Origin: an uncultured Haemophilus sp.
GTDB taxonomy: Bacteria > Pseudomonadota > Gammaproteobacteria > Enterobacterales > Pasteurellaceae
DNA: 63,844 nucleotides
Assembly: GCA_905205995.1 (NCBI GenBank)
Contig: CAJLFU010000005.1
Location: forward strand, 1 to 63,844
Direction: 5' to 3'
The notes below the pieces were generated by a model. It saw nothing but the letters and a program-made list of their open reading frames with translations, was not told where the DNA came from and did no database searches. The position numbers and the translations under genes were made by a program. Position 1 is the stretch's first letter. Every line of letters starts with the position of its first letter. Of this stretch, positions 44,403-52,817 are shown piece by piece.

Positions 44403-44831
44403 ATGCTACGATCTATCTTTGTTTTTATTACAATTTCTTTAATGACATTTCTTTTGCAATATTGGTTTGTCTCACGCCTTGGTTATCCTGAAACCTTTGC
44501 AACAACATGCCAAAATTACACGGGTGAATTTTTGTATGAAGCGCGTTGTGAATATACGTTTAATATATTATTTACAACGATAACTGTTGCGTTTTTAGCA
44601 TTGTTTCCTTTTATTATTTCTCAGAAATTATCTTACTTTATTATCGGTTGTTTGTGGCTTGGGCTTTTATGGCTATTGGGTTCAGTTTTTATCACCTTTG
44701 ATAGTACTGATTTAGGAAATACACTTGAGCTTTCAAGCTTATTTCACTATGCTTGGATCGAATTAAAAATACCTTATATCATCATATCTGTTATTACTAT
44801 CCCTACACTATTTTTTGTTAAAAAGTTATGA
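44403..44831 (+). CDS. four-helix inner-membrane protein, unknown
   Basis: 142 residues with four hydrophobic segments (start LRSIFVFITISLMTFLLQYW; end PYIIISVITIPTLFFVKKL). An extracellular-type loop has two cysteines (TTCQNY, ARCEY). Overlaps the next gene by 4 nt (ATGA), so translation is coupled to the lysophospholipase. Not recognised. Confidence 0.75.
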   Translation: MLRSIFVFITISLMTFLLQYWFVSRLGYPETFATTCQNYTGEFLYEARCEYTFNILFTTITVAFLALFPFIISQKLSYFIIGCLWLGLLWLLGSVFITFDSTDLGNTLELSSLFHYAWIELKIPYIIISVITIPTLFFVKKL

Positions 44832-45763
44832 TCAGAGAACCTCATTTTCATCAATTTGCTCTTGCAGAGTTATTGCCTTTTTTTGAGCAATTTCCGACGC
44901 AATATCTTTCTGGTGAACGAAATATTAAATTAGCTTATCGTCATTTGGTTCAGCCTGAAAGTGCGGTCAGAAAATTGATGATTTTGGTGAATGGTCGAGC
45001 AGAAAATATGCTGAAATGGACTGAGTTGGCTTATGATTTTTATCAACAAGGTTATGATGTATTACTTTTCGATCACCGAGGACAAGGCTATTCACAGCGT
45101 ATTATTTCTCAAAAAGGGCATTTAGATGAGTTTCGTTTTTATACTGATGATATGGCAAAAATCATTGAAAAAGCGACCGCACTTTATGCTTATCAAGCGC
45201 AATATATTCTTGCGCACTCCCTCGGCGCGTTGATTTCCACCTATTATCTAGCCAATTACGATCATCAGATTAAAAAGGCCGTACTTTCTTCGCCTTTCTT
45301 TGGTGTTCCCATGAAACATCCATTACGAGATGAAGTCGTCATTGCAACAATGATGGCATTTGGCCAAGGTCATCGCTATGTTTTTGGTAAAGGACATTAC
45401 AAACCGGTAGATTTAAACCTTAATGAACTTAGTCATTCTAAAACGCGAATGAAATGGATGAACCGAGTTAATCGAAAACGCGCTGCTATTCACTTAGGTG
45501 GCCCGACTTTCCGCTGGGTACATTTGTGTTTAAATGCAATAAAAGCGCTCCCTAAAATCATTCCAAGAGTGGAAACACCTGTGCTTATTTTACAAGCGGA
45601 AAAAGAAAAAATTGTGGATAACAAAAATCTTGAAAAATTAACCGCACTTTTTCCACATGCAGAATCCATGCTTGTACCTCAAGCAAAACATGAAATCCTT
45701 TTTGAAAAGGATAATGTGAGAAAAGCCGTACTTGAACACGTGAATCAATTTCTTCATTCTTAA
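44828..45763 (+). CDS. pldB: alpha/beta hydrolase, lysophospholipase L2-like
   Basis: 311 residues. Oxyanion region LVNGRAENM, then DHRGQGYSQR, nucleophile elbow LAHSLGAL (Ser), Asp region in ILQAEKEKIVDNKN and catalytic His in PQAKHEILFE. This is the monoacylglycerol-lipase/PldB type, acting on lysophospholipids at the inner membrane. Starts inside the stop of the upstream membrane protein. Two uptake signals in the coding sequence. Confidence 0.85.
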   Translation: MIREPHFHQFALAELLPFFEQFPTQYLSGERNIKLAYRHLVQPESAVRKLMILVNGRAENMLKWTELAYDFYQQGYDVLLFDHRGQGYSQRIISQKGHLDEFRFYTDDMAKIIEKATALYAYQAQYILAHSLGALISTYYLANYDHQIKKAVLSSPFFGVPMKHPLRDEVVIATMMAFGQGHRYVFGKGHYKPVDLNLNELSHSKTRMKWMNRVNRKRAAIHLGGPTFRWVHLCLNAIKALPKIIPRVETPVLILQAEKEKIVDNKNLEKLTALFPHAESMLVPQAKHEILFEKDNVRKAVLEHVNQFLHS

Positions 45764-45791
45764 ACTTCCCTAATTAGATTAAATTTAAAGA

Positions 45792-45829
45792 ATTATATAT
45801 TGATTTATATAATGTTTTTTTATTTTTAT
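45792..45829 (+). terminator. pldB terminator
   Basis: ATTATATA-TTGATT-TATATAAT followed by GTTTTTTTATTTTT. Confidence 0.7.
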
Positions 45830-46232
45830 CTCATGACTGTTTAACCTTTTATTGAGCAAGATCATAGTTTCTTTCTCACTATATCCCTATAATTCATAAT
45901 ACTTATTTATAGTTATGTTTTTTTGTCGTTTGTATAGTTGGAGTGTCTATGTCAAAAATGAAGAAAATCATCACTGCACTTTGATTTTATCCATTCAGGT
46001 GCGGTCTTTTTTCAATGAGTTTTTCTGTACTTTGTTTTTTTTCACCTATCAAATCAATTTTCTCTACCTTTCCTTCTCACCACCAAAATGTGATCTGCCT
46101 CCCAGTTTTAAATCTTGTCTTGTACTAGAATTAATCCATAGTCCTCTTTTACGGACAAAATATTAAAGGCCTGATGGTGTAAAAAGATCAGGTATTACTT
46201 TGATTCCCAACGTAGAAAAAAGGAGAAAACAG
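45830..46232. other. 403-bp intergenic region before the aldehyde dehydrogenase
   Basis: No convincing gene. At 45973-46005 is a degenerate inverted uptake pair (ACTGCACTTTGATTTTAT ... GGTGCGGT) that resembles the terminator after the dehydrogenase (47743-47777). At 46170-46192 is CCTGAT-N11-ATCAGG, close to the ribosome site. A 83-codon frame here reads through these repeats and is not credited. Confidence 0.6.
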
Positions 46233-47717
46233 ATGACAAAAGATCTTAATGTCTTTGATAAACACTATGGTTTATTGATCAACGGTGAATGGACAAATGG
46301 CTCTGAAGGTAACACCTTAACATCACATAATCCTGCAAATGGTGAAGCATTAGCGACCTTTATTGACGCTACTGATGCAGATGTCGATGCTGCAGTGAAT
46401 GCTGCGAAAGAAGCCTTTAAAACCTGGAAAAATACCAGCGCAACGGAACGAGCTGCGATTTTGAATAAAATTGCAGATATTATTGACGAAAATACCGAAT
46501 TATTTGCTTTACAAGAAACGTTGGATAACGGTAAACCGATTCGCGAAACACGCGCAGCAGATATTCCGTTGGCATCAGATCATTTCCGTTATTTTGCCAG
46601 TGTTATTCGCGCAGAAGAAGGTGTCGCAAACCAACTGGATAGCGAAGATTTGTCGTTGATTTTACGCGAGCCTATTGGCGTTGTTGGTCAAATTATTCCA
46701 TGGAACTTTCCATTCTTAATGGCTGCATGGAAAATAGCACCGGCATTGGCAGCAGGTTGTACCGTCGTGATTCACCCATCTTCCACTACTTCATTGAGCT
46801 TACTTTCCTTCGCTCAAAAAATTAATCATTTATTGCCGAAAGGTGTCTTCAATGTTATTACTGGTAAGGGTTCTAAATCTGGCGAATATATGTTGCACCA
46901 TACTGGATTTAACAAACTGGCGTTCACCGGTTCCACTGAAATCGGTAGAAAAATTGGTGTGGCTGCTGCTGAAATGTTGATTCCATCTACCTTGGAATTA
47001 GGTGGTAAATCAGCCAATATTTTCTTTGACGATATGCCGTTTGATAAAGCATTGGAGGGAGCACAAAAAGGAATTCTCTTTAACCAAGGGCAAGTGTGTT
47101 GTGCCGGTTCACGCATCTTCGTACAAGAAAGCGTTTACGATAAATTTATCGCGGCACTAAAAGAAGAATTTAAGAAAGTTAAAGTCGGCTTACCTTGGGA
47201 AGATGACACGCAAATGGGGGCGCAAGTAAACGGAAATCAAGTTAAGGTTATTAGCAAGTATGTTGATATTGCTAAAGAAGAAGGGTGTCAAATCATCCTT
47301 GGTGGAGGTAAATCAACCGACCCGGCATTGGCTCGAGGCGAATTTTTCCAACCAACCTTAATTTTAGCACCAGATAACAAAAAACGCGTGGCACAAGAAG
47401 AAATTTTTGGTCCGGTTGCTGTGGTAATCAAATTTAAGGATGAAGCAGATGTAATTAAAATGGCAAATGACAGTGATTATGGCCTAGGTGGTGCGGTGTG
47501 GACATATAACATTAATCGTGCGCTACGAGTTGCACGCGCACTTGAAACCGGTCGTGTTTGGGTGAACTGTTATAACCGTTTACCAGCTGGCGCTCCTTTC
47601 GGTGGTTATAAAACCTCCGGTATAGGTCGTGAAACCCATAAAATGATGCTTGACGCTTATACACAGGTGAAAAATATCTTCATCAGCACCCGTGAAGAGC
47701 GCGAAGGCATGTATTAA
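46233..47717 (+). CDS. NAD-dependent aldehyde dehydrogenase (acetaldehyde type)
   Basis: 494 residues. Class I/II ALDH fold: substrate entry and IPWNFPFLMAAWKIAPALAAG, the general-base glutamate in LELGGKSANIFF, catalytic Cys in FNQGQVCCAGSRIF, and the C-terminal GRVWVNCYNRLPAGAPFGG. The closest well-known relative by pattern is AldB / acetaldehyde dehydrogenase ExaC. The start at MTKDLNVF (46233) follows AAGGAG; the longer frame has 11 extra residues. Flanked on both sides by similar uptake-signal hairpins. Confidence 0.9.
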   Translation: MTKDLNVFDKHYGLLINGEWTNGSEGNTLTSHNPANGEALATFIDATDADVDAAVNAAKEAFKTWKNTSATERAAILNKIADIIDENTELFALQETLDNGKPIRETRAADIPLASDHFRYFASVIRAEEGVANQLDSEDLSLILREPIGVVGQIIPWNFPFLMAAWKIAPALAAGCTVVIHPSSTTSLSLLSFAQKINHLLPKGVFNVITGKGSKSGEYMLHHTGFNKLAFTGSTEIGRKIGVAAAEMLIPSTLELGGKSANIFFDDMPFDKALEGAQKGILFNQGQVCCAGSRIFVQESVYDKFIAALKEEFKKVKVGLPWEDDTQMGAQVNGNQVKVISKYVDIAKEEGCQIILGGGKSTDPALARGEFFQPTLILAPDNKKRVAQEEIFGPVAVVIKFKDEADVIKMANDSDYGLGGAVWTYNINRALRVARALETGRVWVNCYNRLPAGAPFGGYKTSGIGRETHKMMLDAYTQVKNIFISTREEREGMY

Positions 47718-47742
47718 TCATTCACTTTCTAACCTAAAAACA

Positions 47743-47777
47743 AACCGTACTTTGATTTTATTCATCAAAGTGCGGTT
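47743..47777 (+). terminator. aldehyde dehydrogenase terminator (uptake pair)
   Basis: AACCGTACTTTGAT / ATCAAAGTGCGGTT with one G-T pair and a T-run (TTATTTTTTT). Confidence 0.8.
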
Positions 47778-47941
47778 ATTTTTTTATCTATATCAAATTA
47801 TGATTAGATTCTATTAAAAAACGTGCCTTAAATCTTTACTCATACCAAATAAGTGGTATCTTTGTGATCGCTATTTAATCGATTGCGTCAAGGTTGTTAT
47901 GTGTGATGCGTTATTTTTATTATTTATCTAGGAGTTATCCT

Positions 47942-49396
47942 ATGGAAAGTAAAATTCCAGCAGTAGAAGTCAAACTTGGCTTTAAATGGCAAGGGCTTCT
48001 GATTGCCGTCATTGTTGGTTTAGGGATTTGGTTGATCCCAACACCAGAAGGTTTATCCGCAAAAGCATGGGGAATGCTAGCGCTATTTGTGGCAACCATT
48101 GTGGCTATTATCGCTAAAGCAATGCCTATGGGTGCTGCAACGTTAGTTGCCTTAGTGATTAGTGGTTTGACTGGGCTTACACCAATTTCGCCAAAACAAG
48201 GTGATGTTGGCATGTTATCTGGTTTTGCAAACGGCACAATTTGGTTGATTGCTATTGCCATGTTTTTATCTCGAGCGGTGATTAAAACCGGTTTAGGTAA
48301 ACGTATCGCGCTGTACTTCGTTGGTCGTTTTGGTAAAAAAATGATGGGTGTGGCTTATGGTATGGCGTTGGCTGATGTTGTTATCGGTCCGGGGATTCCT
48401 TCGGCTTCTGCGCGTGGGGGCGGTATTATGTACCCTATTATGCAATCTATTGCTGATGCGTATGAGTCCAAACCGGGTCCAACTGCTCGTCGTGCAGGTG
48501 CATTCTTAGCGATTGCTGTCTCTCAAATCGATACCATTATTTGTACCATGTTCTTAACCGCTATGGCAGGTAACCCGTTAATTGCAGAACTTGCGAAAAG
48601 CCAAGGTGTAGAAATTACTTGGATGACATGGTTCTTAGGGGCAATCGTACCAGGTATTGTGAGCTTAATCGTCTTACCTTATTTCGTGTATTTAATTTAT
48701 CCGCCAGAGTTAAAAGATACGCCTAAAATGGCAGAAATGGCACGTGAAGAATTAAAAAGCATGGGCCCAATGAGCAAAGCAGAATGGATTCTTGCCCTAG
48801 ACTTTATTCTTCTTTTATTCCTTTGGACGGTAGGTGATTTGGCATTCCACATCCCCGCAACAATTTCAGCGTTTATTGGTTTAGTGATTTTATTGTTAAC
48901 CAATATTATGAGCTGGAAAAATATTGTGTCTGAAACTACAGCATGGGATACAATGTTCTGGTTTGCGGTATTAGTAATGATGGCAAATGCACTCAATAAA
49001 TACGGCGCAATCACTTGGATCTCAACCCACATTTCCTCATCAGTGGGCAGTTTCAGTTGGCCGGTTGCCTTTACTATTTTGGTATTGGTGTATTTCTATA
49101 CCCGTTATTTCTTTGCTTCAGCCATGGCGCATATTTCTGCAATGTATCTTGCTTTCGTGGCAGCGGCTATCGCTGTGGGTACACCACCAATCATTGCTGC
49201 AATTGGTTTAGGTTACACCTCAACATTATCCATGAGTTTAACGCAATACGCCGGTGGTCCTGGCCCAGCTTTATACGGTTCAGGTTATAACTCAACCGGT
49301 CAATGGTGGGGCGTGAGCTTTATTGTTTCCATCCTTTCATTAGTGATTTGGTTTGGTGTGGGTGGATTATGGATGAAACTACTTGGCTGGTGGTAA
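47942..49396 (+). CDS. DASS-family dicarboxylate/anion:sodium transporter
   Basis: 484 residues with ~12 membrane segments. Signature motifs of the DASS (SLC13) bacterial group: AMPMGAATLVALVI, DVVIGPGIPSASARGGGIMYPIM and SLTQYAGGPGPALYGSGY. Relatives include the CitT, TtdT and 2-oxoglutarate/malate translocators. In H. influenzae a comparable gene (HI0020) lies near rimO (from memory). The start at MESKIPAV (47942) follows AGGAG; the longer upstream frame is not used. Substrate uncertain (malate, succinate or citrate). Confidence 0.88.
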   Translation: MESKIPAVEVKLGFKWQGLLIAVIVGLGIWLIPTPEGLSAKAWGMLALFVATIVAIIAKAMPMGAATLVALVISGLTGLTPISPKQGDVGMLSGFANGTIWLIAIAMFLSRAVIKTGLGKRIALYFVGRFGKKMMGVAYGMALADVVIGPGIPSASARGGGIMYPIMQSIADAYESKPGPTARRAGAFLAIAVSQIDTIICTMFLTAMAGNPLIAELAKSQGVEITWMTWFLGAIVPGIVSLIVLPYFVYLIYPPELKDTPKMAEMAREELKSMGPMSKAEWILALDFILLLFLWTVGDLAFHIPATISAFIGLVILLLTNIMSWKNIVSETTAWDTMFWFAVLVMMANALNKYGAITWISTHISSSVGSFSWPVAFTILVLVYFYTRYFFASAMAHISAMYLAFVAAAIAVGTPPIIAAIGLGYTSTLSMSLTQYAGGPGPALYGSGYNSTGQWWGVSFIVSILSLVIWFGVGGLWMKLLGWW

Positions 49397-49429
49397 TCCT
49401 TATTAATTCATAAAAAATCCCTAAAAAAC

Positions 49430-49470
49430 GACCGCACTTTGATTTGTATCTCAAAAGTGCGGTCATTTTT
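49430..49470. terminator. uptake-pair terminator
   Basis: GACCGCACTTT / AAAGTGCGGTC, perfect 11 bp, T-run ATTTTT on the + strand; between the convergent transporter and lipoprotein genes. Confidence 0.85.
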
Positions 49471-49484
49471 ATCTGTATTTTGAA

Positions 49485-49787
49485 TTAATCATCCCAGTCA
49501 TCATCCCAATCACGATGTCTTCTGTGGTGGTGATGTCTTTTATGTTTTTTATGATGGCGATATTCTCTGTCATCGTAGTCTCCGCCTTTATTCACTTGAC
49601 TACCGATTACGCCACCTAATGCTGCGCCGCCGAGTGTTGTAGCAATATCACCACCTAATAAACCACCGGCTACACCGCCGATTGCTGCACCTGTTGCAGT
49701 ATGACGTTGTTGTCTGTCCATTTCACAAGCAGTTAAGCTTCCTGCTAATGCAACAATCACTAACCCTTTCATCAATTTAGATTTCAT
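49485..49787 (-). CDS. glycine-zipper lipoprotein with His-rich tail
   Basis: 100 residues. Signal peptide with lipobox SLTAC, then a two-helix glycine zipper (ATGAAIGGVAGGLLGG, LGGAALGGVIGSQV) like OsmB/YMGG proteins, and a C-terminal tail with 10 histidines in ~20 residues followed by acidic WDDDWDD. The glycine zipper inserts in the outer membrane. The tail could bind Ni, Zn or Cu; this is inference from composition. Strong GGAGT site. Confidence 0.8.
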   Translation of the reverse strand: MKSKLMKGLVIVALAGSLTACEMDRQQRHTATGAAIGGVAGGLLGGDIATTLGGAALGGVIGSQVNKGGDYDDREYRHHKKHKRHHHHRRHRDWDDDWDD

Positions 49788-50027
49788 AAATCTACTCCTT
49801 CATTTTTGTCGGGATTACTTGCCTAAACACTTATGCAATCCGGCGTGTAAAAGCATTCCTTTTACGGTTGCTTTGACTGTTTGGAAAATTAGTTAGTTCA
49901 AACGGCTTGTTCAATTGGTTTAAGAATGAGCAATTTTTGGTATGATTGTTGAAAGGTTTAATTGGTGATTAAATAGGATGTTGTAAAATCTATTTTCACT
50001 AATTGAAGTTAAATCTCAAGTAAGAAA

Positions 50028-50258
50028 ATGAAAAAAAATATACTAATACCTTTATTTACACTACTGACTTCTTGTACTTCAGATATCAATGATCCCATAG
50101 TTAGGTTTTGGAATGATGGTATTCGTCCTTCCGAATCTAAGATGAGTGCAATTAAAGAATGTCTTGATAAGGCTTATGAAATATATCCTAACGAAAAAGA
50201 AGGATATGATGATCGTATGGGATATGTAGATAGTTGCATGAAAGAAAAAGGATATTAA
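50028..50258 (+). CDS. small lipoprotein 1 (VRFWN / CM-KG family)
   Basis: 76 residues. Signal peptide with lipobox LLTSC, then DPIVRFWNDG and a C-terminus VDSCMKEKGY. Shares VRFWN and the C-terminal cysteine with the lipoprotein at 50548, and the C-x-x-KG-aromatic end with that at 56536. Function unknown. The cluster is AT-rich and untypical for the region. Confidence 0.7.
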   Translation: MKKNILIPLFTLLTSCTSDINDPIVRFWNDGIRPSESKMSAIKECLDKAYEIYPNEKEGYDDRMGYVDSCMKEKGY

Positions 50259-50298
50259 TTTGTATATCATACGCTGGATGTAATAAGGTCATAATTAA

Positions 50299-50496
50299 AT
50301 GAAAAAAAATGATTTTATTGAGATTATAAAAATGTCAATATTTCTAATTATTATGGCAACTTTATACTCTCTATATAAATTTAACTTTGATTTTTCTAAA
50401 GTTAAAATTTTATCTATATTAAAGTGGTATCCAGCATCATTTATTTGTGTATTGGTTGGCTTTTATCTTAGTCGTTTTCTAAAAAATGGTAGGTAG
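50299..50496 (+). CDS. small two-helix membrane protein
   Basis: 65 residues; hydrophobic helices ~11-27 (SIFLIIMATLYSLYKF) and ~44-58 (YPASFICVLVGFYL), basic tail. Lies between two paralogous lipoproteins and may be co-expressed. Not recognised; the ribosome site (AAGG) is ~15 nt away and weak. Confidence 0.5.
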   Translation: MKKNDFIEIIKMSIFLIIMATLYSLYKFNFDFSKVKILSILKWYPASFICVLVGFYLSRFLKNGR

Positions 50497-50547
50497 AAAA
50501 CTAGACAGGCTACATAAATGATGAAAGTACTCTTGGGGGATGAAAGT

Positions 50548-50784
50548 ATGAGTAAGATAAATCTCAGTCTCTTTTTGCTTTGTAGTATTTTGGCTGCATG
50601 TGTTTCTTCTAATAGTCATTTTGTTCGATTCTGGAATGGTGATGTTATATCTGATATGACTCCTGAGGAGGAGAAAAAATTTGATCTATGCTATGAGAAA
50701 ACTAAAAATTTACCAAGAGGAACTGCTGAGGAAAGAGGAAAATCAAGTCTTGCTACATTAAAATGCATGGACGATAAAAAGTAA
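50548..50784 (+). CDS. small lipoprotein 2 (VRFWN family)
   Basis: 78 residues from MSKINLSLF (50548; GGGGGATG-like site before it). Lipobox ILAAC, then SHFVRFWNGD, acidic helix, and end LATLKCMDDKK with the family cysteine-methionine. Paralogue of the gene at 50028. A longer in-frame start at 50518 is possible but would bury the signal peptide. Confidence 0.7.
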   Translation: MSKINLSLFLLCSILAACVSSNSHFVRFWNGDVISDMTPEEEKKFDLCYEKTKNLPRGTAEERGKSSLATLKCMDDKK

Positions 50785-50881
50785 GATAATAGCATGCTAT
50801 CAAAAGTTATAGCCTTATTAAGTATTAGTTTTTTTGATAACAAATTAGAATTTTCTTAGTGTACTACTTGGAAATAGAATG

Positions 50882-50946
50882 AAAAAAGTGCGATCAATTT
50901 TCAAAGAGTTTTTAAACCTCTCAAAAATTGACCGCACTTTTTGTAT
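50882..50946. terminator. long uptake-signal hairpin, copy 1
   Basis: AAAAGTGCG-A-TCAATTTT...AAAAATTGACCGCACTTTT with a large loop. Nearly the same ~65 bp as 56940-57000, including loop sequence and TTGTATTTT tail, downstream of another lipoprotein. The 494-bp gap to the next gene also holds the CRP site; the 60-codon frame at 50879 only reads through this hairpin. Confidence 0.8.
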
Positions 50947-51152
50947 TTTTGTGCTTCTTCTACCGAAATATCGCCCTCTCATTGTAATCTTGCCTACAAC
51001 ACCATTCCTATGTCCGCTTGCTCTGTTGAGAAAACGGAATAGTTCCTCCAGACTTGTTTAATTGATCTAAAAATCAGTATGTTTATGATTTTTTGATATA
51101 AAATTATCAAATAAAGATATTTTTACATAAATTTGATAAAATTTTATCGATT

Positions 51153-51168
51153 TGTGACTTTGATCACA
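51153..51168. promoter_or_regulatory. CRP-binding site upstream of tyrosine phenol-lyase
   Basis: TGTGACTTTGATCACA, a perfect TGTGA-N6-TCACA. A possible -10 TATACA at 51193-51198 puts the site about 42-45 bp before the likely transcript start, a class-II-like position. Consistent with catabolite-controlled tyrosine degradation. The ~75-nt leader after it holds a 7-codon frame ending in a Tyr codon, too weak to credit. Confidence 0.85.
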
Positions 51169-51278
51169 GTAATGCAGAAAAAAATTCAGTACTATACACC
51201 CAACTCGATGATAGATGTTTTTAATAGCGGGTTACTAATCATTTAGACTTTAAACCTAATCATAATAGGAGATTTATT

Positions 51279-52655
51279 ATGTCATATTATCCAGCAGAAC
51301 CATTCCGTATTAAAAGTGTTGAACCAGTTTCAATCCTACCAAAAGCAGAACGTGAAAAAGCAATGAAAGAAGCAGGTTTCAATACCTTCTTACTTGATTC
51401 AGAAGATGTTTACATTGACCTTTTAACTGATAGCGGCACTAACGCGATGAGTGACCGTCAATGGGCTGGTATTATGATGGGTGATGAAGCTTATGCAGGT
51501 AGCCGCAACTTCTATCATTTACAAGAAACTGTTCAAGATTTATTTGGCTTCAAGTATATTGTGCCAACTCACCAAGGACGTGGTGCAGAAAACATTCTTT
51601 CTCGTATCGCGATTAAACCAGGTCAATACGTACCAGGTAACATGTATTTTACCACTACACGTTTCCACCAAGAAGCAAACGGCGGTATTTTCTACGATAT
51701 CATTCGTGATGAAGCGCATGATGCAACATTAGATATTCCATTCAAAGGTAATATTGATGTTAAAAAATTAGAAAATTTAATTAATGAAAAAGGCGCTGAA
51801 AATATTGCTTATGTGTGCTTAGCGGTAACTGTAAACTTAGCAGGTGGTCAACCGGTTTCTATCGCAAACATGAAAGCGGTTCGTGAATTAACAGCGAAAC
51901 ACGGCATTAAAGTATTCTATGATGCAACACGTTGTATTGAAAACGCATACTTTATTAAAGAGCAAGAAGAAGGTTATCAAGATCGTTCAATCAAATCTAT
52001 CGTTCAAGAAATGTTCAGTTACGCAGATGGCTGTACAATGAGTGGTAAAAAAGACTGCTTAACCAATATCGGTGGTTTCTTATGTATGAATGATGAAGAA
52101 TTGTTCATGAAATCTAAAGAGTTGGTTGTAGTATTCGAAGGTATGCCATCTTACGGTGGTATGGCTGGCCGCGATATGGAAGCGATGGCAATTGGTTTGA
52201 AAGAAGCAACTCAAGAAGAATACATCGAACACCGTGTTAAACAAGTACGTTACCTCGGTGAAAAATTAAAAGCAGCGGGTGTACCGATTGTTGAGCCAAT
52301 TGGTGGTCACGCAGTGTTCTTAGATGCTCGTCGTTTCTGTCCACATTTGAAACAAGAAGAAGACTTCCCAGCACAAGCATTAGCAGCAGCAATTTATGTT
52401 GAGTGCGGTGTACGTACAATGGAGCGTGGTATTATTTCAGCTGGTCGTGATATCAAAACTGGCGAAAACCACCATCCAAAACTTGAGACAGTACGTCTTA
52501 CTATCCCACGTCGTGTTTACACCTATGCACACATGGATTTAGTTGCTGATGGTATTATCCACTTATTCAAACATAAAGAGGATATTAAAGGGCTTCGTTT
52601 CGTGTATGAACCAAAACAATTACGTTTCTTCACTGCACGCTTTGAACAAAAATAG
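51279..52655 (+). CDS. tpl: tyrosine phenol-lyase (beta-tyrosinase)
   Basis: 458 residues (Citrobacter freundii TPL 456; tryptophanase 471). PLP enzyme that splits tyrosine into phenol, pyruvate and ammonia. The whole protein tracks TPL rather than TnaA: YPAEPFRIKSVE, GNMYFTTTRFHQE (the TPL Thr before Arg), SYADGCTMSGKKDCL (PLP lysine), SMERG-like TMERGIISAGR (the Arg that binds the phenol group) and LRFFTARF (the TPL Phe). In TnaA these positions differ. AGGAG precedes the ATG. Behind a CRP site and followed by tyrP. Indole production from this gene is not expected. Confidence 0.93.
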   Translation: MSYYPAEPFRIKSVEPVSILPKAEREKAMKEAGFNTFLLDSEDVYIDLLTDSGTNAMSDRQWAGIMMGDEAYAGSRNFYHLQETVQDLFGFKYIVPTHQGRGAENILSRIAIKPGQYVPGNMYFTTTRFHQEANGGIFYDIIRDEAHDATLDIPFKGNIDVKKLENLINEKGAENIAYVCLAVTVNLAGGQPVSIANMKAVRELTAKHGIKVFYDATRCIENAYFIKEQEEGYQDRSIKSIVQEMFSYADGCTMSGKKDCLTNIGGFLCMNDEELFMKSKELVVVFEGMPSYGGMAGRDMEAMAIGLKEATQEEYIEHRVKQVRYLGEKLKAAGVPIVEPIGGHAVFLDARRFCPHLKQEEDFPAQALAAAIYVECGVRTMERGIISAGRDIKTGENHHPKLETVRLTIPRRVYTYAHMDLVADGIIHLFKHKEDIKGLRFVYEPKQLRFFTARFEQK

Positions 52656-52662
52656 GCCTACT

Positions 52663-52697
52663 AGCCCTTACTTCGGCAACGAGGTAAGGGCTTTTTG
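52663..52697 (+). terminator. tpl terminator
   Basis: AGCCCTTAC / GTAAGGGCT stem, 12-nt loop, T-run; may allow partial readthrough to tyrP. Confidence 0.85.
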
Positions 52698-52785
52698 TAT
52701 CTAAAACATTTGGTTAATGAGAAAAATGCGAAAACATTCTAATGACATTGTAGTTTGTTGTATTGTCAAGTAAGGAAGTGACTAG

Positions 52786-52808
52786 CCTTTCTACGATAAT
52801 CGGAAAGG
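52786..52808 (+). promoter_or_regulatory. possible hairpin covering the tyrP ribosome site
   Basis: CCTTTC (52786-52791) can pair with GAAAGG (52803-52808), which includes the tyrP Shine-Dalgarno GGAAAGGAG. Loop 11 nt. Short stem, so evidence is weak. Confidence 0.35.
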
Positions 52809-52817
52809 AGAAAACTC

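Noticed and set aside
45915..46166. 83-codon + strand frame before the aldehyde dehydrogenase
   Set aside because: Phenylalanine/serine-rich noise in AT-rich spacer, crosses the degenerate uptake repeats, no ribosome site or recognisable protein.
50879..51061. 60-codon + strand frame
   Set aside because: It reads through the long uptake-signal hairpin; coding potential is poor and there is no ribosome site.
51208..51246. Micro-frames (7 and 12 codons, one ending in Tyr) in the tpl leader, as possible TnaC-like leader
   Set aside because: No ribosome site, no conserved arrest motif visible and no terminator between them and tpl; kept only as a remark.
51279..52655. Tryptophanase (tnaA)
   Set aside because: Length and specific motifs (TMERGIISAGR, LRFFTARF, TTTRFHQ) match tyrosine phenol-lyase instead.
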